64,000 nucleotides of DNA. It comes from Acestrorhynchus altus (Eukaryota > Chordata > Actinopteri > Characiformes > Acestrorhynchidae). Each line of letters opens with the position of its first letter. The first letter of the stretch is position 1. This document shows positions 22,690-35,656 of this stretch, one piece after another. A program made the translations under genes and the position numbers. The stretch covers positions 16,274,704 to 16,338,703 of the forward strand of contig CM067521.1 of the NCBI GenBank assembly GCA_034509495.1, written 5' to 3'. The notes beneath the pieces were generated by a model that was not told the origin of the DNA, did no database searches, and worked only from the letters and a program-made list of their open reading frames with translations.

Positions 22690-23690
22690 TTGCTTCACCT
22701 GTGCAGTAGAATTAACATTATTCACCTCGTCTCTGAGGTACTGATGTAATAAAGAAATAATAAAGTTATTCACTGTGTTCAGGTGAAACCTGTTGAGTTC
22801 ATGCAGAAACAGACAGTTGTGCTGCTCTAGAAACCATAATATTTATGTGTCCAAGACAGAACAGAAAGGTATGTTTATTCAGAACTTGATTTTCTATTGT
22901 AATTTCATAGACCTCATAGATAGATTCGTAGGTTCAACTCAATATATGTTGTTTACCAAACTGAGAAATTAAAGCAGGAAGAAAAATATGAGTTAATTCC
23001 AAATAAATGTGTGTAATTATTTGTTTTCCTTTTAGGTTTGCCTGTCTTTAATTTTTTATGGCGTGAATATTGCTTAAAGTTTAAGGTTTATAACTTATAC
23101 TTACCAATGTAGTAAACTGCAAATGCAAACTTCATTCTGGGTGCAACTATTTGTGCAGCTATTTTTGAATGTATATACATACTTTTCACTTGCTTGCTTT
23201 AGTAGTTGGATTTTTTTTTTTACTTGTTTTTTATTAGCTTCTAACAAGCCTTTGGAACCTGATGCTTTGCATATTTCTCAGTCTAGCCCATAATTATGAG
23301 AACTATGTTGCCACAGTCTCTGTTTTTTATATTTACTATTATGCAATTCATTTTTTTTTGAGGGGGGTGTTTTTTTTGTCTAATACCACATACTGCATTG
23401 TCCTTCAGGGGTTGTGTTGACTGACAACATAAGAGTAACTCTAACACCACTGACACTAACACTAACACCACTGACTCCTGCCATAAATAATGCAGAATCT
23501 GCAGACAAACACTTCTCTTTCTCATAGAAGGAGCTAGCACGAGACTAACCGCAGTGTTCCGCTTCAGACTAAGAGGAAACCCAACAGTTTCATATCTCTG
23601 CTGCCTTACGTCTTCCATAATTATTAACAATCTGTCTTACAACTGTGCGTCATATCCTCATGTGTCCAAACTGCTAATTTTCAATGTGCA
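22690..23690. other. Gene-free stretch
   Basis: No exon or named repeat recognised. Near 23430-23480 there is a short run of 'ctaacaccactgacactaac' simple repeat. Confidence 0.35.
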
Positions 23691-23699
23691 ATATGCTTG

Positions 23700-24110
23700 G
23701 TGGTGTGTTAGTGTGTGTTGTACTGGTATGAGTGGATCACACACAGCAGTGTTGCTGGAGTGTATTAACACTGTGTCCACTCACTGTCCACTCTATTAGA
23801 CACTCCTACCGAGTGTCTCCATCTTGTAGATACAAAGTCAGAGACAGAAGCTCGTCTGCACAGTTTGCGTTGGTCATCCTCTAGTCCTTCATCAGTGCTC
23901 ACAGGGTGCTGCCCACAGGATGCTATCAGCTGGATATTTCTGGTGAGTTTACTATTCTCAGTCCAGTAGTGACAATGAGGGGTTTAAACACTCCAGCAGC
24001 ACTGCTGTGTCTGATCCACTTTTACCAGTGCAACACACATAAAACACACTACCACTGTGTGGAATGACCCACCACCCAAATACCTGCTTTGGGGTGGTCA
24101 TGGGGTTCTC
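23700..24110. repeat. Inverted-repeat MITE (teleost)
   Basis: Left arm near 23716-23763 (tggatcacacacagcagtgt, tgctggagtgt) pairs with the inverse near 23989-24040 (acactccagcagcactgctg, tgtctgatcca). The interior has gtccactcactgtccactct and tcatcagtgctcacagggtg, wording of a repeat common in otophysan fish, and the 3' side continues to tgacccaccacccaaatacc. Confidence 0.6.
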
Positions 24111-24255
24111 TATGTTATTTCTGCTCACACATGTGAATAGGAATGTTGCAATACCACATAACAATGGAATTCCACAAAGAAAAGTTCAAAGAAGTTTTGG
24201 TGCTGCATTATTGAAACCTAACATACTTTTCAGTAAAAGCTAACTTAACTTGTTT

Positions 24256-24630
24256 TCAGTAACGTTTTCGCTGTGTGCTGCGGTGGAGACACAGGAGTGC
24301 TCCACTTCCTGGGTTTAAGCTGCAGACTGTATGCTTTTGGGACGACTTTGCATTCTGTCCTCTCATGTCTGTTCTTTCACGGTCCTCGGTGGTAACAACC
24401 ATAAGTGTGGGTGTTGTTATGGCTGTGTACACCAGTGTGAGAACACCGTCAGAAGACAGTACTGCATTGGTGATGTTAAGGTGAAGGACTGATTCAGAAG
24501 AACACAGAATCACTTTGTCTTCACTCTCACAGAGAAGTAGAGGTGGGTAATCAACTGCTTCATTTACACAAGCATAGTATGGATGGGTTTCAACTGTTAT
24601 CAGTGTTAGCAATACATACACTGCAAACAA
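24256..24630 (-). other. Unrecognised 124-codon ORF
   Basis: The longest ORF in this gene-poor stretch. Its first residues (MFAVYVLLTLITVETHPYYA) look like a signal peptide, followed by Cys-containing sequence (LLLCESEDKVILCSSESV) and LNITNAVLSSDGVLTLVYTA, then a basic C-terminus. A splice acceptor (ttgtttgcag) falls inside the codons for the first residues, so it could instead be one exon with an upstream partner. The C-E-(x)n-L-C spacing faintly recalls the start of a rhamnose-binding lectin domain, but the rest does not fit. Function unknown; may be a repeat-encoded or chance ORF. Confidence 0.2.
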
Positions 24631-24639
24631 TTATATCTT

Positions 24640-26671
24640 ATCAAGTGAAACCCTCTTAAATCTAATGTATCCATTTGATATACTATAAAATATTATTAAT
24701 ATACAAACCAAAAATATACTTAATTATACTTATACTGATAAATATAGACAATAATCTGAGTATATGTGGCCTATAGTTGCACTTAATAATGTACTTTAGA
24801 GACATACAAAATAGATACATATTTATACATATATGGCAAGAATAAAAAGTATAACTAATTATTCCAACCCTATACTTAACATTTTTGAATATATGGCTTG
24901 TGGTTAGGGGTGGGATGGATATGTTCTTATACATTGACATCCAGTACACTGTTTGTTTGTTTTTTGTTTTTTGTTTGTTTTGTTTTGTTTTTTTATAAAG
25001 AAAACAAAATTTAGTTAGTAAGAGTGTGTTTTGAACTTTTATGTGTAAAGTCCAGTCTTAGTGTTCATAATAGTTAACTTAAGTGTTCTTAAACTACAGT
25101 TAAATGTATATTTTAATTATAAAATTATATACAAATTGAACCTTAACAATATACTTGCAACATAAAACGTAAAATGCAAAAAAAACCCAACTATTAACTA
25201 GTAGTTTACAATTTTTAAGTATACTTAAAAATGTAGCTGTCAGCTCTCAGGCTGTCAGCCCATGTCTGTTTCTTGTGCTTAAGTGTGAACTAAAAATGGT
25301 TCTTGGTCTGTAAAAAATATATTAGTACTCAGACGACAGGTGTATTTGAAATGCAGTACATTGCCATGGGGCTCATAAAAACTTGAGGCCCTTTTTGTGG
25401 TGTAGACGAATCCACATTCTAACACTCTAAATAGTATTTTGTTTATTTGAGCCCCCACACGGCTAGAGAAACTGAGACAATACTGAACATCCTATATCAC
25501 TTTGTTGCACAGCTGTGATGAGTGATAACATGTCTAGACATGTACTTTTTGTTACCATCTAAAGTACCCAGCTGGCAATCCACCATTCATCCACCATTGA
25601 ATCAATGTTCTGGTCATGGTCGAATTAATGTTGAATCAATGTGCGATTTGAAAAGCGAAACACTGTTAATACATTCATTTCAAGTGCAATGTTCATTATT
25701 AATTATTATTAAAGCATTTTGTTAGAAAAAGGTATGTTTGTTCACCAAGGTAGAAACAGTGCGGATCAAGTTTTGATTCTGAAAATCAAATCATGGTGTT
25801 GTTTAAACATCATTTCAATGTTGTTGATATTATAGCTCATTATATTTAAATGCAGCATTGAATTATAAGTGTTTTGTTAACTTTTTGGGGGCCATCAAAT
25901 GTACAACATAGTCCTTAAGGTCCAGTTGTGTGGTGTTGCTAGGTACTTCGTAGGTGGTTGCTATGGTTTTGATAAATACTGCAGATGCATCCATGGGAGT
26001 TCCTCCCCAGTGACAGTTAGATCCCTTTTGTCTGTGAATGTATTAGTGAGGACTTAAGCCCTTATATCTCTGAAGTAACAGAACTTGACTGCCCACCTGT
26101 AGTTGTGTCATGCTTGTAAGACATCTCGTATTTGAGAATAATAAAATGAGTCACTCTTCAAAACGAATGCTGGGAAAGAGCTGAAGATACTCCTCAGATA
26201 CTTTATCTCAGTCCTGTTCAGCACACTGGTCAGCCTTAATGTGTGTAACTGTTTTCAAGTAGTGAAGATTATGACCCTGCCCTTCAAGCTTCCATAATGC
26301 TTCCTAAGAACCAGGCTGCTAATTTAGACCTTTAAAGCATGGGGGTGTGCTGATAGATGGCTTTGGCATGGGCTCTGTCCACATTCCTCTAAACACCACT
26401 AAAACGTGCCTTCTGGGAGAAACTGGTATTGTTTGTTGTGGCTGGCCTAGTGCTTCAATTTGGGGCTGGGCCAAGTTGAGGCTGGGTATGAATGACATTT
26501 GTGAACTGGCCAATCAGGAAGCAGGCTTCTACTATATGTTATGTCGTGCTCACTGTGTTCACAACAGTCTCACACAACCCTACGACATCAGTTGGAGTGC
26601 TTCCTGTTCCTTCCTACTTCCTTTGTTTTAGAAGTAAGTGATCTATGTTTTCCAGTTATATTCTATATTCT

Positions 26672-26751
<80 letters not shown>

Positions 26752-29700
26752 CATACAGCTAAAGAAATATATTTTTAAATATAATGCAATCAGTAGAAAT
26801 TGCATTCAGGCAAAAACATCAGGAGGGCAAGGCTCAAGATTCATCTGTCCAGAGCACATTGTTCCAGAAGTCTGGCCAGTCTTCCCCTTCCTTTTATTGA
26901 GAATTTCCTCCTTACACACCTCCCATGAGAATCAATCTAAATATCTGAAATATGATATCTTTAAATAAGACAGGCTCCTCCAAAGCCCTCTAACCATGTT
27001 CTGTTCATTTGTAGTGCATGTGATTCTAATTAAGATGTTTAGTGATAATAATAATTAGTAATTAAGATGTTTAGTAATAATTTCCTATAGTATTCATGAT
27101 AGATATCCTAACTTTGTCCTCACAGGAATTCTATAAATTACATTTGCATTCTTTAGTTGGATTGACTTTTTTGACTTCTTTGAAACAGGACTGTGTTGGC
27201 CATTTGAAACACAATACATTCCTCGGGAACATTAAATTTAAGGCCCTCTGGCACATTAGTTATTTTTTCACCTCGCAGAAACACACCTCCTGGGCTTGTT
27301 TCAGCCTGTTTCCAGTTCAAACGGGGATGTTATAATACAGCATGCTGGATAGATAATCTTTTCAGCTAATGTGAGACACTGTACATTCTTCTTTACATGA
27401 ATTGCTGTAAATATCAGAAATGAACAGGGTTGTAGGAAATGTGTTTTATTGCACCATTAATCATGAGTTCACTCCTACTTTAATTCAATCAGAGCTCCAT
27501 TCAGTAAGCAGTGTGAAGGTGAGAAGTACTGATTTAATTACTCAGTACTGATGTACTCATATGTACTCACACAGAATTGTAACCCTTTTCACTGTGTTCT
27601 ATTCGTTTACAGAACAGCAAGCTTTAGCATATAGTACACTGGGGTACAATAAACTAAGAAAGCACTAGTTGTTTGTTGGGGGGCTTCTTTCAAAGCACCA
27701 TGTGTTGCCTAAAGGAAACTACATTTCCTTCCCTGTCCAATAAAATCTTACGATGTTTAACCCCTTCAACCCCAGGCTTTAAAATATAAATAAAATCTAA
27801 ATAAAAATATTTTAAATGTTTAAAATGTTATTCAGTCACTACTGCACTGTAAATAACATGTCTTATCAATTCTAAAAACTTTAGTGTCTAATTACAGTGG
27901 CTTTATTAATTTACACAACATTTAAATGATAAGTTCTACTAGTAATTCAATCTTGCTTACTGGATTTCAGTTTAACAGCTGTGTTAACTGATAAAGTGAA
28001 ATTAACCCTCATATAAACTTCTAGCTTCAAATGATTTATGACTCTAACTCACATAACTAAGAAATGTGTGTTGGACAGATAAAGACAGATATATACATTC
28101 ATTTTCTTGTTTAGTTCATGAAAACAGTGGTATTGTGCAAAGGTTTTTGTACATTAACTCAAAAGTACTTAAAAAATCTTAATAACTCAGATACTTAAAA
28201 AAGACAAAGCATATAAAGGAGAAAATGCTTTTTAGTTGCATATTAATTAAGCTATAATGATAAATTTGATCATGTTGGTATAAAAACTACCAAACTAACA
28301 ATATTATAATAATATAATAACACCCACAGGAAAACAAATACAAACAAAAACGGTACAAACAAGCAACAAAAGTAAAATGAAAACCCAAAAAGCAAGGACC
28401 CAAAAAGAAAATACAAATACAAAGCATAGTAGAAAAATGAGGGAAAAGGAGCACAATTAGGTTTAGAGGTATTTTATTGACAAATGCAATGATAGTCTTT
28501 CTACTTTTTTTTACTTTTTTTAAGTGGATGTTTGTAGTATGTAGTCGCAAATAAACAAATTCATTTTTTTCCATTTACAGATATGAATATTTCACTGTCC
28601 ATTTGAAAAACATCTCCAAAATGGTAACTTTATAGGAGAAGGCAAAGATATTCTTAACTTTGAATGGACATTAATGTAAAAGTTATTAACAGTAATTTTA
28701 GAGTGTTTCTCTTAGTCCATTTATCCAGAATTATTCACACAATGCAAAGGACAGCTATAGGCTTCAAACTGTGAAGGAAACTAAAAACACTTACAAAAAT
28801 GATATTATTACAATCAAAAGGATTTTTAATATTTAAACACTGTTTAAAGAATGTCTAAAGTTACTGTGTACAGCACTACAATGCAGGAAAAACAACACTG
28901 AACAAACAATCCAGTTTTTCCAGTTCAGAAGTACAAAGCACACAAGTTTCAGTTACTAATTTGAATCCCTTGTGGGGATTGGCTGTATGTTAAACAATTG
29001 GTTATATGTTGAACATAACCCTGTAATGTTTTTCTTTTAAAATTCCATGGTGACGAACACATATACACATATACAAAAACGGTGTCTCCCAAACCATTAT
29101 ATTATTTATTCTATCAGTATCATTTTAACCACAGTGTTCTCGTGATGAAACAAGAAACCTGCATAGGATCATCTTACACAGTCAGAAAAACACTGCAGGT
29201 CCCATAAGGGTGGTTCGGTGTAAAGGTATAGAAAAACACATCTGGTTCCAAGAAGAGGCTTTAGTTTGAAAGAACTAAATAATAAATAAATGAAAAAGGA
29301 CCTTTATCCCTTATTTTTCTGAATGAACTGGCAAATCTATAAATATTGTTACTTTTACAATGGCTGACATAGAATGCTTATCTGGCATGTTTTTCCACCT
29401 CTAGTCTCAGCCTGTTCCAGCTGTTAAGAGAAGTTACTGATGAGCTCTGATTAAGATTTTACATACGTTAGGATATGTTAGGATATGCCTAACAGCTCTG
29501 TTCAAGGGTGAGATATTTTGACTGGTGAGAAAACACGTGCACATTCACCCCGCATTAGGGCGAGATCTGAGGTCTTAGATAACTTTTACCATGGTGTCAT
29601 AACTTGTTCCTTCTTTAAACCACATCCCAACAATCAGCTGCCATAGTATTTCATGCTACTTAGTACGCTGAAAATTAAAATAATTAAAATAACGACCAGC

Positions 29701-29870
29701 AGTGTTTTCAATTTGTAATTAACAGTGGTGCTTTAATTGAAAGTTTGTGATTTCTATATTTCTGCATAAATTTGACCTAAAAAATTCTAAATGTTCTAAA
29801 AGTAAATATATAATCAAACAGCTGAGACAAAAATATTACACTTCATCTTTTATTTGTTGAAAAAAAAAAA
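24640..29870. other. Long gene-free stretch
   Basis: Over 5 kb without a recognisable exon on either strand. It holds AT-rich DNA, a long (TA)n microsatellite at 26675-26747, T-rich tracts near 24960-24990 and a 'ttgaatcaatgtt' type repeat near 25595-25650. Nothing else could be supported. Confidence 0.4.
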
Positions 29871-30470
29871 GATCCAATATTATATATCTGTGAGTGGCAA
29901 AAGTAAATGAACCTATTATTTCAGTATCTAGTGTGGCCCTTATGTGCAGCAACTAAATGTTTCCATTAACTGTTGATAAGAGAAAAGGACTTACGTTGCT
30001 TATAGGTTACTTTTGATTCCTTTGTGACCTCATGGACTATCACACATCTTGCTCTTTGAGATCTTAATGATGTGATCTTTGTTGGTCAACCAAACCTGTC
30101 CAGGGTAATCATGGTCTTGAATTTCCTCTATTTGTACACAATCTGTCTGACTGTACATTTATTGAGCCTCAACTCTTTAGCGGTAGTTTTGTAACCTTTC
30201 TCAGCCTCAAGAGCTTCAACACTGAGTTCCTCAGAAATCTCTTTTTTGTGCAATAACTCACTTCCACAAACGTGTGCTGTGATGATCACAATGTGATCAA
30301 AGCCCTGTTCTTTAAATAAAACAGGGAGGCCACTCACACCTGATTGTCTCCATTGATTGAAAACACCTAAATCTAAATCTACCTGTAGGACTTGTGTGAA
30401 ACTCTGATGAAGTTGTATGTTGAATTTTAGCAGACATATAGAAAATTCACTTTCAAGAACTAGTGTATGT
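29870..30470 (-). mobile_element. Tc1-like element with N-terminal domain remnant
   Basis: On the minus strand 30260-30130 reads HKKEISEELSVEALEAEKG then KELRLNKCTVRQIVYK, close to the paired-like helix-turn-helix at the start of Tc1 transposases. Flanking words (gtgagtggcaaaagtaaatg at the left, gaaaattcactttcaagaac at the right) are the ends of a repeat common in fish genomes. The catalytic domain is missing, so it is a deletion derivative. Confidence 0.55.
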
Positions 30471-30978
30471 TAAAAACAGCACATTGTAAAAAGGCTTTTG
30501 TTCATAATTTAATTCAAAGTTTACTGTCATATTTTATATTCATTACACGTTGTTTTGAAGCCTTTCGTTGTTTTAAGGTTGAAACTGTCTAATTATTAAT
30601 TTAAATATTTAATCATTTAAAAGTTAAAATTTCTAAATTTCAAGTTGAGGTCTGGTTGACTATGCTATGAGAGATCTGCTGGAAGCATTTCTGCAAAATA
30701 CCTTGAGGTAGATTTATCAGACTCTGGAGTGACACCTGCACAATTTGTTACCTTCATAGAAGAATTTTCAGAACAAAACCTTTGGTTAACAGGAACAGAA
30801 ATGGCCAGTTTGAGGGTTTCAAGACCAATTAAACTTTCAGGGAGAACTGCTTGTTGGAACTGGCCACAAATCTTACAAAACTAGCTGTGATACTTGCCAA
30901 AGAGGTGTGTTAGTAAGTACAGACATGCAGAGTGGCCAGATGTTTCTATATATTTAGTTTTTTTGTCTTGCAGCCATC

Positions 30979-33900
30979 ATGAAGATCGCCTCTTTCAACA
31001 TTCAGAAATTTGGGAAGAGGAAATTTACCGACCCAAAAGTTCAATCAACGGTTTTCCAGGTAAAGACATTCCCACAGATCACACACATTTGTCAGAACCT
31101 CATTGGAAATGATAATTAGAAGTTGTCGTTCTTTCTTCTTTCAGATAGTGTCACGTTATGACATCGTTCTCATTTTGGAGGTGGTGGATGAAAGTGGGAA
31201 AACTGCTGACACCTTTCTGAAGGAGCTAAACAAGTAGGAAAAGCATGTGGACTTTTCAAAGTCACCTGAGATGGTTTTTGAATGGTCAAATGGAACTCGA
31301 ACAACCTTTGTTTCTGACAGGTTTAGCCAAAAGCGACCTTACAGCATGAAGCTCAGCAAGCGCCTGGGGAGGACTGTCTACAAGGAGCAGTATCTGTTCC
31401 TTTACAGGTAAGAACTGTATGAAGAAAACAACACTCATTGACTGCTTTTTTTAGAAACACCTTGATCCTGTAGCCCATTTTTCATTAAAATTACCAACGA
31501 TCATGATTCCAATCAGGAAAAAGCTCCCCTGGTTGTATTTACCTAATCTAGTTGCTCTCAGTCTTCAGATAACTAGGCTAGAATTTCTGAAAGCATGGTG
31601 AAGTGAACATCACACTGGGTACTCTCCACAAGATGATGTACAGATGAAGAGCTTTTTTTCTGAATGATTCCTTAAAGAAATAAGATAGCAAGTGGCAAAA
31701 CCCTTTTTAAGCAGTATAAATGTTCTACCACACCATATATAGGTTCTTTTAGAACCATACATCCAAGTAAAGACCCATTTGAGAACCTTAGCTTTTAGAA
31801 AGTCTCCATCTCATGTAATCAATATGCTAGAGTTATTATAGGCTTGTGTTATCATTGGCAGGGAAGATGTGGTGAAAGTGATAGACATGTACCAATATGA
31901 GGACAACCAGCCTGGAGATGAAGACGCCTTTGATAGAGAGCCCTACATTCTCCGTTTTTCCTGCCTTAACACAGGTAAGCAAACAAAAACCAGCAAACAT
32001 TGGGTTAATGAATCAGTGACTGACATTAGAAGGGGTGAATAAGGAACTAGCTGAAAACATAAGTGTAAACCTCACGGATATTCTTGTGGCTGCAATCAAA
32101 TAGTCACAGCAGTGTTCCATTATCAAAAGTAGTAAAGTTAACCCAGAAAGATAGAAGGCCAACAAAAGAGGGCACAAACTTGAGAAAATGTCCACAAAGA
32201 TACAAAAGGTGTTGTTGAACTATTGGCTCCATTGAGGCTAATGTAAACCACACTGCCTCCAGGATGAGGGTTGAGAAACGCTGGTCTACACCATGAAAAT
32301 CTGACCTTCTTTGTCTCAATCAGTGCAGTGAGATGGGTTCTTAATCAAAGTCAGACCAGTGTAAAAGAGAGGGGGAATAGATGTCTGTAACCACCTTCTT
32401 CAGAAGCACTCCACTCTGGTTGCTCCAGCAGCTTGAAGATGAGCACTAGCATGTTCTTATCTCATGCCACTGTGTCCTTCTCATTAAACAATCAGTCTCC
32501 ACATGTCATAGCATCTTTAACTGCTCTTAAAGTGTCTGAAAGGGTGACTGAGAAGGAACAGATATGGACCTTTATGCAACTTAATGCTCAGACATAAAGA
32601 GACATGAACAACAGACATATGTAGGGGGTCCACCTCATACCCTGTTGGAAACTGTCCTAATAAGAGCCATCAGCAGGACATCTCATTCCCTGATAACACA
32701 TAAACGCCATTCTATAAAACATCTCCAAGGCCTGAACTAATGCTCAGAACTATGATGTCTAGTCCTAATTTGAGCACAAAAATAACTCGAATTACACAAT
32801 GTGTCCAACAACATGACCTATTGGTATTATGTCTAATGCCAGGTGTTCCAGCTGTGGAACACATTTGTCACTGAATGCAATTAAATTGTCACAGCAATGC
32901 TGGACATCAGAGACAATAACTTCAAAAAAAGCAGAATATACTCATTTGAATATCCTTTATTTTGAAAGAAACAATGTATAATCAGGTGTCCTAATACTTT
33001 TGTCCATATGGTGTATGATGTTGGTGTGCTTGTGTCTTTCCAGTGGTGAAAGATCTGATACTGATCCCTGTCCACACCAAGCCTGAGGACTCAGGGAAAG
33101 AGCTGGATGAGCTGTTTGACGTGGTTCAGGCTGTGAAAGATAAATGGAAAAGTGATGTAAGTCAAATTCAAAGTAGAGAATTCATAGCTTCTGACAAAAA
33201 CACAGTTTAAATCATATATTTAGGAGATAATTGAGTCCTGACAATGACATTATTGGATCCCTTAATTGCTCTGTAACTATGATAACTATTCAGATAATTC
33301 AACCTACTTTAGAGTGCCTACTTAGTACTGGGTACTTACCTACAGAGCATCCGGAAAGCATTTAAAGCATTTCATTTTTTTCACATATTGTTATGTTACA
33401 ACCATATTCCAAAATGGATTAAATTAAACTTCTACACACAATATCCCATGATAAAGTGTTCATGGCCTTTGCTATGACAATCAAATTTGAGATCAGCTGC
33501 ATCTTGTTTCCACTGATCATCCATCAGATGCTTCTACAGCTTAATTGGACAGCTGTGTTTAAGGCAACCTGGTAGAATATCCACCAATATCCAATTAATC
33601 AAGCAATCAATCAAAGTTTATTTATATAGAGCTTTTTACAACAAAAACATTTTTACGAAGCAGATTTACAGAAATCTGGGTCCAAACCTCAATTGAGGAA
33701 GCCAGTGTGCGACAGTGGCAAGAAAAAAAAAACTCTAGATATTAGACAACCAAGGCTCAAAAGGAGAACCCATCCTCCTCTGGTCGACACCAAATAGCAC
33801 ACACATAAAACGAGTAAAATAACAAAGAACTACAGCTAATAGAGCTAATAGTGTGAGCAGGCTGTGTGAGAGAATGTGAGTGGATATAAGATACAAGTTC

Positions 33901-35601
33901 ATTGTTAATATGGAAGTCCATGCTGGATAAATAGTCACCCGCTGGCAGTGGAGTTTCTAATGTGGGATGAATGAGGTAGTGCAATCCAATGAATCCCAAA
34001 TGAGGACAGCATTAGAGGGTAATGGGGAGCTTGGTTGGGTGACATCTAGGTAGATCCATCAGGATCAGTATATGGGAAAGAGATAGAAAGAAAACAGAGG
34101 GAAGAAAAAAGTGTGTGTGTGTGTGTGTGGGGGGGGGTGCAGCTCAGGACATGGGGGAGAGATAAAGAGAGAAATAGGTAATCATAGATAAAGAACTGCA
34201 TTAATGAACTGCAACCTGTATTCAGTGCAGCACAGAGCAACATCAAAAAGTCTGTAAAGGAGGGGTTAACTAAAAGCCTGTGTGAAAAAAATCTGGAGTT
34301 TGCCAAAAAGCATTCCTGTGACTTGGACTTGGAAATAATAACTCGTGAACAATAATAGTAATAGTTTTCCAGGTATAGTGTGTGAAAGTTACTGAAAGTA
34401 CCATATTTTCCAGACTATAAGCCGCACCGGACTATAAGCCGCACCCTGGAAAATAACATATATAAGAAGACAAAGCTGCAGTTCATTATAAGCTGCGTGG
34501 TTTAAAGTGAGGGAAAAAAGTATCGGCTTATAGTCCAGAAAATACGGTAAATGTATTTTGTTTATTTGGGGCACAGCCACTTTTCTTGGACTCTTGTGTA
34601 AAGACTCGTGAATTGACTAGGACTTGACTTCTGAACATCTCTGGCACAGTTAGATCTTATTCAGGTCACAATTCTATGCAGTGAAAACTGTCTTGTCATT
34701 GCTCCTCTCAGAACATCATGATCTTGGGAGACTTCAACGCAGATGGCAATTACATGTCCAAAAAAGCAATGAAGAATCTTCGCATCACTACTGACAAAAA
34801 CTTCCACTGGCTGATTGATGAAGATGAGGACACCACCACACGCCTGAAGAATGACAACACCTACGACAGGTCTGTCAATCATAATCCATTAGGGATTGAT
34901 AAAATAGACTCTGCATTAGACTGTAAGACACACTGAGCCTAGGCTGAGACTGAATCACTCACAGTTAACCGTGTTGTTGCTGGTATGCAAAACACATTTT
35001 TATTGGTCCAGTCATATTTTTTGTATAACAGTGGTGTGACAGTATATGCATATATTTTACAAGACATACACTTTGTGTCCACATGTCAAATATCTGTGAA
35101 CACCCCCTTTAAAGAATGCATTAATTTTATCCATTGTTGGTTGACATGCAAATGTACACACAGTATATCTAATTCCCATAGAGAAGTACTGCCAATTAAA
35201 TAGGACTCTCTGGTGTAGATACACATGAACCTATCAACATCATACCAAATGTCAGCTGTGGAGTACTGAGGTATAAAGCCCCTCAGAATTGAGCCATGGG
35301 GCAGTGGAACTGTGTTAGGATAACTTTGGGAGTTGGGTTGGGGATCATCCAACATCTTGACCTCATTAATGTTCTTGTTGCTGAATACAATCAAATCCTC
35401 ACAGCAATGGTCCAAAAATCTAGTTCAAAGTCTTCCCTGGACAGATCGATTACTCCAACAAAGGCAAAGAATGAGCAGGTGTCCCAATACGTTTGTCCAC
35501 ATTTAAGATCCAAAGAAGGTGAAACCAGAAGAGCAAGGAATTGTTAAAGCAAGAGAAATCTGATTAATATTTAGGAGTAACTTGTAAACACACATTATTT
35601 A

Positions 35602-35656
<55 letters not shown>

